A DNA stretch of 41,039 nt from Aggregatilineales bacterium (GTDB taxonomy: Bacteria; Chloroflexota; Anaerolineae; Aggregatilineales; Ch27): positions 1-41,039 of the forward strand of contig JARKOQ010000012.1 in the NCBI GenBank assembly GCA_029976005.1. Direction: 5' to 3'. A program made the translations under genes and the position numbers. Under the pieces are notes generated by a model. It was given only the letters and a program-made list of their open reading frames with translations. It was not told where the DNA came from and made no database searches. Below are positions 8,004 to 15,021 of the stretch, one piece after another (positions within the stretch are counted from its first letter, which is position 1; each line of letters begins with the position of its first letter).

Positions 8004-8606
8004 CTAGACGGCGACGGGCAGGCAATCATCGCGCAGTTCTTTTTCATAAACGTCATAGCGCACCGGAGCGCGCCCATCCAGACTGATCCAGCGCATCTCC
8101 TCCGGCCAGCCGGGCAGCAGCGCGGATCGATCCGCGGCGCGATCCGCGTCCTGGTCGCCGCTCCACAGGCGTTGGGCCAGGCGGAAGCCGGCCGCGTTGA
8201 GCAGCCGCCGCGTGTCGTGGTTCACGGCCAGGGTCGCGGCGCGCAGGATCACGCGGCCGCAGACCTCCAGCGCCCGCCGCTCGGCCAGGCGCAGTAGCGC
8301 CCCACCCAGCGGCCCCCCGGTATAATCGGGGTGGATGCGAATCCAGACGACCAGGCCGGCCTGCAAGCCGTGCGCCCGCACCTCGACGTAACCCACCATC
8401 CGGCCGCCCGGTCCCTCGACCACGCGGGCGTCGGTCGCCAGGTCGAAGCCCGGCGTCCGCCAGTGGGCCAGCACGTGCTCGACCGTGATCTGGAGCGTCC
8501 CGGTTTCCAGCATCGCGCACAGGTTGATCAGCCCCGCGACCGCGCTCGCGTCGGCCATCACCGGCGGGCGTACGTTCAATTCACCCAGGTTTGCATCAAG
8601 ACTCAT
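8004..8606 (-). CDS. Single-domain GNAT relative with degenerate acetyl-CoA loop
   Basis: The 200-residue product matches only the N-terminal half of its two downstream paralogues (LINLCAMLETG, then TPGFDLATDARVV). Where they have TGRGIGTALL it has TGGPLGGALL: the glycine at the core of the acetyl-CoA pyrophosphate loop is replaced by proline and the arginine is lost. The C-terminus (YDVYEKEL) looks complete, and no second domain follows in any frame. It could be a decayed copy, or a non-catalytic partner of the two-domain enzymes. It is the first gene of the three-gene minus-strand operon. Confidence 0.82.
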   Translation of the reverse strand: MSLDANLGELNVRPPVMADASAVAGLINLCAMLETGTLQITVEHVLAHWRTPGFDLATDARVVEGPGGRMVGYVEVRAHGLQAGLVVWIRIHPDYTGGPLGGALLRLAERRALEVCGRVILRAATLAVNHDTRRLLNAAGFRLAQRLWSGDQDADRAADRSALLPGWPEEMRWISLDGRAPVRYDVYEKELRDDCLPVAV

Positions 8607-8819
8607 CGTCCGTTGTCCTGTCTTTTCGAAAAAAGCGATCGTTCACAACGGGTGCGATTGTTTCGCTCAACGGAAAAACCGCCTGTTCTTCAATCCCGGC
8701 CCGGTTCGCGGGCCAGTTTCCCCCGGCCGGTTGCCCCGGCTCCCACCGCGCCTGTTGGCCCGGCACGTCCTATGGTAAGATTGCCTTCACGGTATCCGAT
8801 CCAGGGAGGTGGCCCCCCG

Positions 8820-9803
8820 GTGCAAACTCCTCATCCTGACGACCCGCCGCCCGGCGACCGCCCGGCCAACAGTCCGGGGGCGCGCCTGGCCCGCACCTAC
8901 ATCCGGGTGGAGCGCGCCCTGGGCCAGCGCGGCTGGCTGATCACCCGCTGGTACACCGATCTGGAAAAGGCCACGTACGGTCTGCCGGGTTTCCTGATCC
9001 GCGCCTGGACGGACTTCAACCAGCGCGACACGCGCTATGCCGCGTCCCTGGCGTATTACGCCATTTTCTCCATCTTTCCCCTGATCCTGCTGACCGTGAC
9101 CGTGGCCAGCAAAGTGATCGAGCCGGCCCAGGCCCGCGAGCAGATTCTGCGCCTGATCGGCACGTTTTTCCCGGCGGAGTCGCTGAAGCTGATCGAGGAC
9201 AACGTGATCCTGGCCCTGCGCCAGAGCCAGTCCTTCGGCCTGGTGGCCGTGATCGGCCTGAGCTGGGCCGCCCTGTCGCTCTTCTCCAACCTGACCGTGG
9301 CGCTGGACAACATCTTCCATCCGCGCCAGTGGCGGCCGATGTGGCACAAGCGCCTGCTGGCCCTGCTCATGACCCTGGCCCTGGGCGTGCTGCTGGCCGT
9401 CTCGCTGCTGACGTCCGCCGCCCTGCGCGTGATCGGCATCCTGCTCCTGGACCGGCCCTCGACCTTCATCTCGATCATGACCCTGTTTTTGCCGCTGGGC
9501 CTCAACGTCACCATCTTCGCCCTGCTCTTTCGCTACGTGCCCCGCACGCCGGTGCGCTGGGATGCCATCTGGCCGGCCGCCGTCTTTGGCGGCATCGGCT
9601 GGTACCTGGCCCAGAAGGGCTTCGGCTGGTACCTGGAGAGCTTCGGCAACTTCAGCCTGATCTACGGCTCCCTGGGGACGGTGATCGTCCTCCTGGTGTG
9701 GGTCTACCTCAGCGCCGCGCTGGTACTGCTCAGCGCGGAACTGTGCGCGGCCCTCAACCTGTGGATGATCCACCGCGACCGGGAGATTCGCGCTCAGGAT
9801 TGA
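8820..9803 (+). CDS. YihY/UPF0761-family inner-membrane protein
   Basis: A GTG start at 8820 is supported by GGGAGGT nine bases upstream; an ATG at 8772 in the same frame has no such site. The 327-residue product shows the family hallmark around residues 65-100 (DTRYAASLAYYAIFSIFPLIL), an amphipathic section with a conserved SWAALSLFSNL, and four further hydrophobic spans ending with YGSLGTVIVLLVWVYLSAALVLLSAEL. This family was once named ribonuclease BN by mistake; it is an integral membrane protein of uncertain function, so no nuclease role is claimed. It stands alone between divergent and convergent neighbours. Confidence 0.92.
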   Translation: MQTPHPDDPPPGDRPANSPGARLARTYIRVERALGQRGWLITRWYTDLEKATYGLPGFLIRAWTDFNQRDTRYAASLAYYAIFSIFPLILLTVTVASKVIEPAQAREQILRLIGTFFPAESLKLIEDNVILALRQSQSFGLVAVIGLSWAALSLFSNLTVALDNIFHPRQWRPMWHKRLLALLMTLALGVLLAVSLLTSAALRVIGILLLDRPSTFISIMTLFLPLGLNVTIFALLFRYVPRTPVRWDAIWPAAVFGGIGWYLAQKGFGWYLESFGNFSLIYGSLGTVIVLLVWVYLSAALVLLSAELCAALNLWMIHRDREIRAQD

Positions 9804-9834
9804 TCGTTGCCTCGCCATCCTCGCCACTCTCCAC

Positions 9835-10395
9835 TCAGTCCGCGTTTTTGGCGTTCTTGAGCCTGGCCCGCTTTTTGCGCGGCTCCCAGCGCTGCCAGTA
9901 GACGTGATAGGCGTCGAACTGGGTGCGCGGCCGCTTCTGCTCCGCCGGGTAACCAACGTACACCGCGCACAGCGGGGTTACGTCCTCCGGCAGTCCGAGC
10001 AGCTTGACCACCGGCTGGATCACCGACGGCAGCGGGTAGATGCCGATCCAGACCGTGCCCAGCCCCATCCCCGTCGCCGCGATCAGGATGTTTTCCGTCG
10101 CGGCGGAACAATCCTGCACCCAGTACTTGCGCCCCTCGGCGTTGTGGGCCCGCTCCGGGTTGCCGCAGACCACGATCGCGGCCGGGGCGTTATAGGGGCC
10201 AAAGCGCAGCGTCCGGCGCAGGGCGGCCATGCTCTCTGGCTCGTCGATCACGACAAAGTCCCAGGGCTGGCTGTTACAGGCCGTCGGGGCGGCCATCGCC
10301 GCTTCCAGCAGGCGGAGCAGGTCTTCCCGCGCCACGGGCTTGTCCTCGTAGTGCCGGATGCTGCGCCGCGTCTTGATCACGTCCAGAATGTCCAT
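9835..10395 (-). CDS. Nitroreductase-family FMN oxidoreductase
   Basis: The 186-residue product begins MDILDVIKTRRSIRHYEDKP, the standard nitroreductase start with the RRSIRxY phosphate-binding arginines of the FMN site. It has ACNSQPWDFVV (about 39-49), a GLGTVWIG segment that contacts the flavin, and a C-terminal helix. It is typical of the single-domain nitroreductase group that reduces nitroaromatics, quinones or related acceptors with NAD(P)H; the substrate is not predictable. No good Shine-Dalgarno sequence precedes the ATG. Instead, a heptamer-periodic repeat tract lies immediately upstream at 10403-10437. The 3' end faces the YihY-family gene. Confidence 0.92.
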   Translation of the reverse strand: MDILDVIKTRRSIRHYEDKPVAREDLLRLLEAAMAAPTACNSQPWDFVVIDEPESMAALRRTLRFGPYNAPAAIVVCGNPERAHNAEGRKYWVQDCSAATENILIAATGMGLGTVWIGIYPLPSVIQPVVKLLGLPEDVTPLCAVYVGYPAEQKRPRTQFDAYHVYWQRWEPRKKRARLKNAKNAD

Positions 10396-10402
10396 GTGAA
10401 AA

Positions 10403-10437
10403 CCAGTTTTCAGTCGTTAGTTCTTGGTTATTGGTAA
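10403..10437. repeat. Heptamer-periodic repeat tract
   Basis: Five consecutive seven-base units can be read: CCAGTTT, TCAGTCG, TTAGTTC, TTGGTTA, TTGGTAA. The sixth-to-eighth-base spacing of the AGT/GGT core is exactly seven. The tract ends only seven bases before the nitroreductase start codon (minus strand), so it must be part of that gene's 5' leader. Confidence 0.7.
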
Positions 10438-10517
10438 AGACGCTGTGCCGATACCGGCCTGGGCGCTTGGCTTTGACGCTTTTTCTTGCTTCTGGCCTCT
10501 CGGCTCCATCGGCGACC

Positions 10518-10542
10518 GGACGGGGCAGTGCCCCGTCCCTAC
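10518..10542. repeat. Palindromic intergenic repeat (GGACGGGGCA family)
   Basis: GGACGGGGCA (10518-10527) and TGCCCCGTCC (10529-10538) form a perfect ten-base inverted repeat around one base, followed by CTAC. It lies just past the 3' end of the ABC permease gene and may end that transcript or protect its 3' end, but it has no T-run. Confidence 0.7.
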
Positions 10543-10576
10543 ACACCGCTTCGACGCTTGCCGCTTTGGCGCTGCT

Positions 10577-11413
10577 CTACCCGACTCGCTTGAGCTTGCC
10601 GGTCTTCTTGGCGTAGATCTCGGCGCGGCGGAAGGCCCACACCCCGATCGGCATCCCGATGATCCCGATGATGATCAGCGGCACGATATACTTCAGCAGG
10701 TCGGCGGTCGGCGTCGCATCCAGGATGGCCGAGCGGATACCTTCCAGCACGTAGTAGACCGGCGACACCTTGGCGACGACCTGCAAGAACTGCGGCAGGA
10801 CTTCGATCGGATAGTACACGCCGGAGATCAGCAGCAGGAAGGCTTCGACGATGTGTGTCATCTGCGTGCCGCGCTCGGTGTAGAGCAGCGGCAGGATACT
10901 GGCCGCCACGCCCAGCGAGACCAGCGACACGCTGCCCGCCAGCAGGACCAGGATCGCCCCGATCATGTTGGCCTTGGAGAAGTCCAGCGCGAAGAACAGG
11001 GTCATGGCGAAGCCGATCACCAGCGTGAACAGCAGGCTGTAGAGCACCGCGAAGCTGGCCTGGCCGATGATCTGCGTGAAGCGCCGCACCGGGGCCATCA
11101 GGGTGTATTCGATCGTGCCTTCCCAGCGCTCCCACTGGATCATCTCGCTGATGTTGTTGAACATCCCCGACAGGAAGCGCCAGACCAGCGTCCCGATCAG
11201 GAGGTAGACCACGAAGAACGAGGTGTCGATGTCCTCCGCCCCCGTGATCAGAGTCGAGCCTTGCCCGATGAACACCACCGAGAGCGAGGTCGCGGTCGAA
11301 TAGGCCAGCCAGACCAGCTCCCAGCCCCAGTAGCGCTTGACCAGGTTGAAGTTGCGGGCCACGAAGGCGTAACTCTGGAGCACTTCCTGTTGTACGTTAA
11401 TCTTTCCCAGCAT
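10577..11413 (-). CDS. ABC-2 type transporter permease
   Basis: The 278-residue protein has about six hydrophobic spans arranged as in DrrB/NodJ-type ABC-2 permeases, with the conserved stretch GVYYPIEVLPQFLQVVAKVSPVYYVLEGIR before the last span (residues about 195-225). An ATG with GGGGGAG eight bases upstream sets the start. It lies 67 bases after the ATPase gene on the same strand, so the two form one exporter: the permease spans the membrane and the ATPase drives it. ABC-2 systems of this type move drugs, lipids or polysaccharide; the cargo is not shown by the sequence. Confidence 0.92.
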   Translation of the reverse strand: MLGKINVQQEVLQSYAFVARNFNLVKRYWGWELVWLAYSTATSLSVVFIGQGSTLITGAEDIDTSFFVVYLLIGTLVWRFLSGMFNNISEMIQWERWEGTIEYTLMAPVRRFTQIIGQASFAVLYSLLFTLVIGFAMTLFFALDFSKANMIGAILVLLAGSVSLVSLGVAASILPLLYTERGTQMTHIVEAFLLLISGVYYPIEVLPQFLQVVAKVSPVYYVLEGIRSAILDATPTADLLKYIVPLIIIGIIGMPIGVWAFRRAEIYAKKTGKLKRVG

Positions 11414-11480
11414 CGGTGTTGTCTCCCCCGTCCGGGGAACCGCTCGCAGAGCGATCCCCCGGCTCTGTTGTGTATGTGGA

Positions 11481-12383
11481 TCAGGCGGCCTCTTCGGCCG
11501 GCTCCAGCGTTTCCTTGTCGATCAGCTTCTTGCCGGTCAGCTCCATGAACACGTCCTCCAGGGTCGGCTCGTGGCCGTTGCGCCGGATCAGGCGCTTCAG
11601 CCCGGCGGGCGTGTCCTCGGCCACGATCCGGCCATCGTCCAGGATGGCGATCCGGTCGCAGATGTCGTCCGCTTCGCCCATGTCGTGGGTCGTGATCAGG
11701 ATCGTGGCGTCGTGCTTGTCGCGCAGCTCCAGGACGAACTCCTGTACTTCGCGCTTGGAGCGCGGGTCGAGGCCGGTGGTCGGCTCGTCCAGCAGCAGGA
11801 GGATCGGCTGGGTCAGGAAGGCGCGCGCGATGGCGACCTTCTGCTGCATACCCCGGCTCATCTCCTCCATCGGCTGCGTGAACGAGCGCGGGTCCAGGCC
11901 CAGGCGGTTCAGGATTTCGATCGACTTGACCCGCGCCTCGCGCCCGGTCATGCCGTACAGCCGTGCGCCGTAGAGCAGGTTTTCCAGCGGACTGAGTTTC
12001 TTGAAGAAGGCCGCGTCCACCGAGACGCGGTTGATCAGGCGCTTGACGTCCATCTCGCGCTTGCCGATGTCCAGCCCGAAGACTTCCACGACGCCTTCGT
12101 CGGGGATCAGCAGCGTGGACAGCATCCGGACGAGGGTCGACTTGCCGGAGCCATTCGGCCCCAGGATGCCGTAAATCTCGCCGCGATGCACGTCCAGGGT
12201 CACGTCGTCGACGGCCACGACTTCGCGCGTGGGGGCGTCCGAGTCGTGCCCTTTGGCGACAGCGCCATTGGGCTGGTTGTGCTTGTGCAGCCAGCGTTCC
12301 CAGAAGGGCGGCTTTTGGACATGGAAGCGTTTGTAGACATGGCGAACGGTCAGCGCGTCCTGGGATTGAGCAATGTCGGGCAT
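11481..12383 (-). CDS. ABC transporter ATP-binding protein
   Basis: The 300-residue ATPase has Walker A GPNGSGKS (75-82), a variant signature MSRGMQQK (about 175-182) in place of LSGGQ, Walker B ILLLLDEP (194-201) and the H-loop histidine in TTHDMGE (233). About thirty extra residues rich in Trp, His and Pro (23-52) sit between the first strand and the A-loop region, longer than in most DrrA-like proteins. The C-terminus (LEDVFMELTGKKL) is the usual drug/polysaccharide exporter tail. GAGGAA eight bases upstream supports the ATG. It partners the ABC-2 permease immediately downstream. Confidence 0.95.
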   Translation of the reverse strand: MPDIAQSQDALTVRHVYKRFHVQKPPFWERWLHKHNQPNGAVAKGHDSDAPTREVVAVDDVTLDVHRGEIYGILGPNGSGKSTLVRMLSTLLIPDEGVVEVFGLDIGKREMDVKRLINRVSVDAAFFKKLSPLENLLYGARLYGMTGREARVKSIEILNRLGLDPRSFTQPMEEMSRGMQQKVAIARAFLTQPILLLLDEPTTGLDPRSKREVQEFVLELRDKHDATILITTHDMGEADDICDRIAILDDGRIVAEDTPAGLKRLIRRNGHEPTLEDVFMELTGKKLIDKETLEPAEEAA

Positions 12384-12467
12384 GATGATTGTTCCTCTGT
12401 TTGTTCGTGTGTTCCCGCCCGTCTCAGGGCGAAGTCAGTTCAAGCGTGCGTCTCGCGGCCCCGCCCC

Positions 12468-12704
12468 TCAACGGCGGACGGGCTGCGGGTAACTCATGGC
12501 GGTGACTTCCGGCGTCCCATAGCGGGCCTGGAGCCATTCGCCGCGCACCACCAGCCAGCGTCCCAGCCGGGCCGGCCAGGGACGGGCCGGTAACCACCGT
12601 GCGGCAGCGTCCCCCCCGGCGCGGCGCAGCCCGTGCAGGTCGCGCGCGGAACCGGGCATTCCGGTCAGGTAGGCCAGTGTTTGATCGGCTCTCAACTCTA
12701 ACAT
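12468..12704 (-). CDS. Small basic protein of unknown function ahead of the ABC exporter
   Basis: An ATG at 12704 with a strong AGAGGAGA site four bases upstream opens a 78-residue frame. The product is rich in Arg, Leu and Trp; its middle (ARLGRWLVVRGEWLQARYG) predicts an amphipathic helix. I do not recognise a family. It is co-directional with the ATPase gene 84 bases downstream and follows a structured leader, so it may be the first cistron of the exporter operon. Its excellent ribosome-binding site is the main evidence that it is translated. Confidence 0.5.
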   Translation of the reverse strand: MLELRADQTLAYLTGMPGSARDLHGLRRAGGDAAARWLPARPWPARLGRWLVVRGEWLQARYGTPEVTAMSYPQPVRR

Positions 12705-12825
12705 GCTGTCTCCTCTGATCCGCACCCTGCGTGTCGTTCCTAAACTGAGCGGCCTCACAGGCCTGTGTCCGATCTTCGGATGGGCGTGTTTGCCCGGTAC
12801 GCCCGGCCCCGGCCCCCCTGGCAAC

Positions 12826-12859
12826 AAAAAGGCCGTGAGGAGTCTTCATCCCCACGGCC
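12826..12859 (-). terminator. Intrinsic terminator, second of a tandem pair (minus strand)
   Basis: Read on the minus strand, GGCCGTGGGG pairs with CCTCACGGCC (one mismatch) around a short loop and is followed at once by TTTTTGTTG (the A-run 12826-12830 on the plus strand). It lies between the first terminator and the small gene starting at 12704. Confidence 0.75.
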
Positions 12860-12884
12860 CTGGACAGGCAGGCCTGAGCAGCCA

Positions 12885-12915
12885 ACAAAAAAGGCCGTGG
12901 GGCGCGCCCACGACC
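12885..12915 (-). terminator. Intrinsic terminator, first of a tandem pair (minus strand)
   Basis: On the minus strand GGTCGTGGG and CCCCACGGCC form a GC-rich hairpin followed by TTTTTTGTTGG. It shares its lower stem and tail (CACGGCC plus a T-run plus GTTG) with the second terminator 56 bases further on, so the two look like duplicates. It either ends the short upstream open frame (stop at 12922) or attenuates the exporter operon. Confidence 0.78.
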
Positions 12916-12918
12916 TTC

Positions 12919-12963
12919 GTGTTACCTTGCTATTAGCGTAACACTACCTGGAGGCAGGCGCAA
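12919..12963 (-). promoter_or_regulatory. Candidate minus-strand promoter with inverted repeat
   Basis: On the minus strand TTGCGC (12963-12958) and TACGCT (12940-12935) are spaced by 17 bases. A perfect seven-base inverted repeat, GTGTTAC (12919-12925) and GTAACAC (12938-12944), overlaps the -10 and the start point expected near 12928. If real, transcription would pass through the two terminators before the small gene and the exporter. The hexamers are only moderate matches. Confidence 0.4.
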
Positions 12964-13149
12964 TCGTCCCTGGGAATCCAGCATCGCCGGAAACGAGACG
13001 ATATCGAAGAGCCATGACGGGATTGATAGCCATTTGCGCCCTGCACTCCTTTCTATAGTGTCGATTGACAGTCTATACGGGTTTTGAATCCGTGTCAAGA
13101 CTCTGCCCTGGGCGTCTTTTGAGTGTAACTTTGTTTCCAGGGCGATCAC
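12922..13149 (-). CDS. Possible small hypothetical protein
   Basis: A GTG at 13149 opens a 75-residue frame (IALETKLHSKDAQGRVL ... GSVTLIAR). The stretch has lower GC than the rest of the window. It resembles no family I know, and its ribosome-binding site is weak. In its favour, an intrinsic terminator begins seven bases after the stop codon, and it lies divergent from a strong plus-strand promoter whose inverted repeat could serve both directions. It may equally be non-coding leader or a decayed gene. Confidence 0.33.
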   Translation of the reverse strand: MIALETKLHSKDAQGRVLTRIQNPYRLSIDTIERSAGRKWLSIPSWLFDIVSFPAMLDSQGRLRLPPGSVTLIAR

Positions 13150-13168
13150 TTTGCCGATCCAAAATCAT

Positions 13169-13212
13169 AAGACTATTTTGATAATTCACAGATAATATGT
13201 TATAATAGTCTT
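13169..13212 (+). promoter_or_regulatory. Near-consensus sigma-70-type promoter inside an inverted repeat
   Basis: TTGATA (13178-13183), a 17-base spacer and a perfect TATAAT (13201-13206) predict transcription from about 13213. A perfect nine-base inverted repeat, AAGACTATT (13169-13177) and AATAGTCTT (13204-13212), brackets the promoter, with the right arm covering the end of the -10. This looks like an operator. It is the best promoter in the window and feeds the 73-residue protein at 13249. Confidence 0.85.
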
Positions 13213-13248
13213 GTTTTCCAGTCAGCGCATGCTTAGGAGAGTCTACTC

Positions 13249-13470
13249 ATGGACGAGCTGCTGAAAAAAGTACTGAAGGAAGTCGATATTCCCGAAGAAG
13301 CCGCCAAAAAGGTGATTGAGATTGTCGTGGGGTTCATCAAGACCAAACTCCCCGCCCCCATCGCCGGGCAGCTCGATGACCTGCTGGCCGGCAAGATCAC
13401 CAGCATCGTCGGGGGCGGCGGGGGTGGCCTGGCGGGCCTGCTGGGTGGCTTGTTTGGCAAAAAGAAGTAA
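13249..13470 (+). CDS. Small amphipathic/glycine-rich protein
   Basis: The 73-residue product has an AGGAGA site eight bases before its ATG. Residues 1-50 are charged and helical (LLKKVLKEVDIPEEAAKKV, then IVVGFIKTKLP); residues 55-73 are a glycine run followed by LAGLLGGLFGKKK, a hydrophobic patch with a lysine tail. No family is recognised with confidence. The C-terminal segment could insert in or lie on a membrane, but no function should be assumed. It is the first gene of a two-gene unit with the DUF4332 protein 38 bases downstream, under a strong, probably regulated promoter. Confidence 0.85.
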   Translation: MDELLKKVLKEVDIPEEAAKKVIEIVVGFIKTKLPAPIAGQLDDLLAGKITSIVGGGGGGLAGLLGGLFGKKK

Positions 13471-13508
13471 ACTGAGGGCATCCGAAGGCGCTTGGTAAGG
13501 AGTGGGAC

Positions 13509-13913
13509 ATGACGAAACTGGCCATCATTGAGGGCATTGGCGAAGCTTACGCGGCCAAGCTCACCGCGAAGGGCATCAAGTCGATCGAAGCCCTGCTCAA
13601 GGAAGGCGCGACTCCCAAAGGTCGCAAAGCCCTGGCCGAAGGCGCTGGCATCAGCGAGAAGCTGATCCTGACCTGGGTCAACCACGCCGACCTCTTCCGG
13701 ATCAAGGGTGTCGGCGGCCAGTATGCCGATCTTCTGGAAGCCGCTGGCGTGGATACCGTGGCAGAGCTGGCGGGTCGCAAGGCGGCCAATCTACACGAGA
13801 AACTGCTGGCCGTGAATGCGGAAAAGAAACTGGTCCGCCGCGTGCCCACTCTCAAGGAAATCGAGGGATGGGTCGCCCAGGCCAAGGCGCTTCCGCGCGC
13901 AGTGAACTACTGA
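13509..13913 (+). CDS. DUF4332 helix-hairpin-helix protein
   Basis: The 134-residue product has two helix-hairpin-helix units, IEGIGEAYAAKL (7-18) and IKGVGGQYADLL (65-76), and ends with the family's typical pattern (LHEKLLAVNAEKKLVRRVP ... WVAQAKALPRAVNY). The fold resembles the non-specific DNA-binding HhH pairs of ribosomal protein S13 and DNA repair proteins, so a nucleic-acid role is plausible but unproven for DUF4332. AAGGAG six bases upstream supports the ATG. It is the second gene of the unit starting at 13249 and is followed by a clean terminator. Confidence 0.93.
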   Translation: MTKLAIIEGIGEAYAAKLTAKGIKSIEALLKEGATPKGRKALAEGAGISEKLILTWVNHADLFRIKGVGGQYADLLEAAGVDTVAELAGRKAANLHEKLLAVNAEKKLVRRVPTLKEIEGWVAQAKALPRAVNY

Positions 13914-13935
13914 TCACCCCCTGACCTCATCGCCG

Positions 13936-13963
13936 CCCCGCCCTCGTGCGGGGTCTTTTTTTT
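13936..13963 (+). terminator. Intrinsic terminator after the DUF4332 gene
   Basis: CCCCGC (13936-13941) and GCGGGG (13948-13953) form a six-pair GC stem with a six-base loop, followed by TCTTTTTTTT. It closes the two-gene unit that begins at 13249. Confidence 0.9.
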
Positions 13964-14065
13964 GCCAAACCGCAACCGGCCGGATGGTCTGGCGTACACT
14001 ATGCTGAGCGCTGCGCAGCGGGCCGTTCCGCCTTTGGCTGACCGCTTTTTTCGGAGGAGCACCTC

Positions 14066-14791
14066 ATGACCCGTCACGACCGCCGCCGTTCCCTGCTGCT
14101 GGCCGTCCTGGCCTTCATCCTGGTGATGATCGTCTGGCAAATCCCCGACCTGAACGTGGTCCTGACCCCGTTCCGGTACTTCGTCACCACGATCCACGAG
14201 CTGGGCCACGGGCTGACCGCCCTGATCAGCGGCGGGCAATTCGTGCGCTACGAGGTCTTCGAGACCGGGGCCGGGGTGGCGACCACCGCCGGCGGCTGGC
14301 GCTGGCTGATCCTGCCCGCCGGGTACGTGGGCACGGCCCTCTTCGGGGCCGCCCTGCTCTACGCCGCCAATCGCACCCACCACACCCGGATCATCGCCAC
14401 CGGCCTGGGGCTGCTCTTCGCGGCTTTCACCCTGCTCTTCGCCCGCAACCTGACCGGAATCCTGGCCGGGGGGCTAACCGCAACCGTGCTGATCCTGATC
14501 GGCCGCAAGGGCAGCATCCCGCTCAACACCTTCCTGCTGAACGTGCTGGCCATCGTGACCGGCCTCAACGCCGTGCTGGACCTGGTCGCGCTGCTGCATT
14601 CCCCCAGCGTGGGCCTGCTCAACGCCGGGAGCGGCCTCGGCACGCCCAACGATGCCCTGGCAATGGCGCAGACGGTCGGCTTTCTGCCGGCGATTGGCTG
14701 GGCGATCGTGTGGACGGGCACCGCGCTCGGCCTGCTTGGCCTGTCGGCCTACCACACCTTCTGGCGTCCCCTGCGCGACGGCGAGATCTAG
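14066..14791 (+). CDS. M50B-like membrane zinc metalloprotease
   Basis: The 241-residue product has seven or so hydrophobic spans and the zinc motif HELGH at residues 44-48 inside the second span, as in site-2-protease-like M50 enzymes. A later NAVLDLVALL segment may supply the third metal ligand (the LDx motif of M50). This compact type lacks PDZ domains. GGAGGAG seven bases upstream fixes the ATG. M50 proteases cut membrane-bound regulators, but many M50B members are uncharacterised and no substrate is encoded next to it. Confidence 0.88.
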   Translation: MTRHDRRRSLLLAVLAFILVMIVWQIPDLNVVLTPFRYFVTTIHELGHGLTALISGGQFVRYEVFETGAGVATTAGGWRWLILPAGYVGTALFGAALLYAANRTHHTRIIATGLGLLFAAFTLLFARNLTGILAGGLTATVLILIGRKGSIPLNTFLLNVLAIVTGLNAVLDLVALLHSPSVGLLNAGSGLGTPNDALAMAQTVGFLPAIGWAIVWTGTALGLLGLSAYHTFWRPLRDGEI

Positions 14792-14816
14792 TCGGGGAAG
14801 TCGGGCGTTGTGGGGG

Positions 14817-14923
14817 TTTCAATTCGCCACTGATGACACGGATTCAACGGATTCTCACGGATAGGCAATATGAGAAAATCTGTGTCCATCCGTCAAATCC
14901 ATGTCATCCGTGTTGAATTGAAA
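14817..14923. repeat. MITE-like hairpin element (TTTCAATTC...GAATTGAAA)
   Basis: A 107-base element has terminal inverted repeats TTTCAATTC (14817-14825) and GAATTGAAA (14915-14923). Its interior is filled with ACGGAT words on the left and ATCCGT words on the right, so the whole can fold as one long imperfect hairpin. A second copy lies at 32123-32214 and partial copies near 28760 and 33385. There is no coding capacity. Confidence 0.8.
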
Positions 14924-15021
14924 GGTCATCAAGCGGCCTGTTCCGACTCAGCACACAGCCCGGATCGGGCGATCCGGGCTGCGGCATAACTCCCCGAAGT
15001 CGAAAGAAAACCGGGTGGGAT

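Noticed and set aside
8331-8819. An N-terminal extension of the YihY-family protein back to 8331
   Set aside because: It overlaps the antisense GNAT gene and crosses the intergenic region. The GTG at 8820 has a strong ribosome-binding site and gives the family's normal length.
13249-13470. Toxin or antimicrobial peptide assignment for the 73-residue protein
   Set aside because: The Gly-rich hydrophobic tail is suggestive, but no antitoxin, processing or export gene is adjacent, and the second gene is a DUF4332 protein; no function is claimed.
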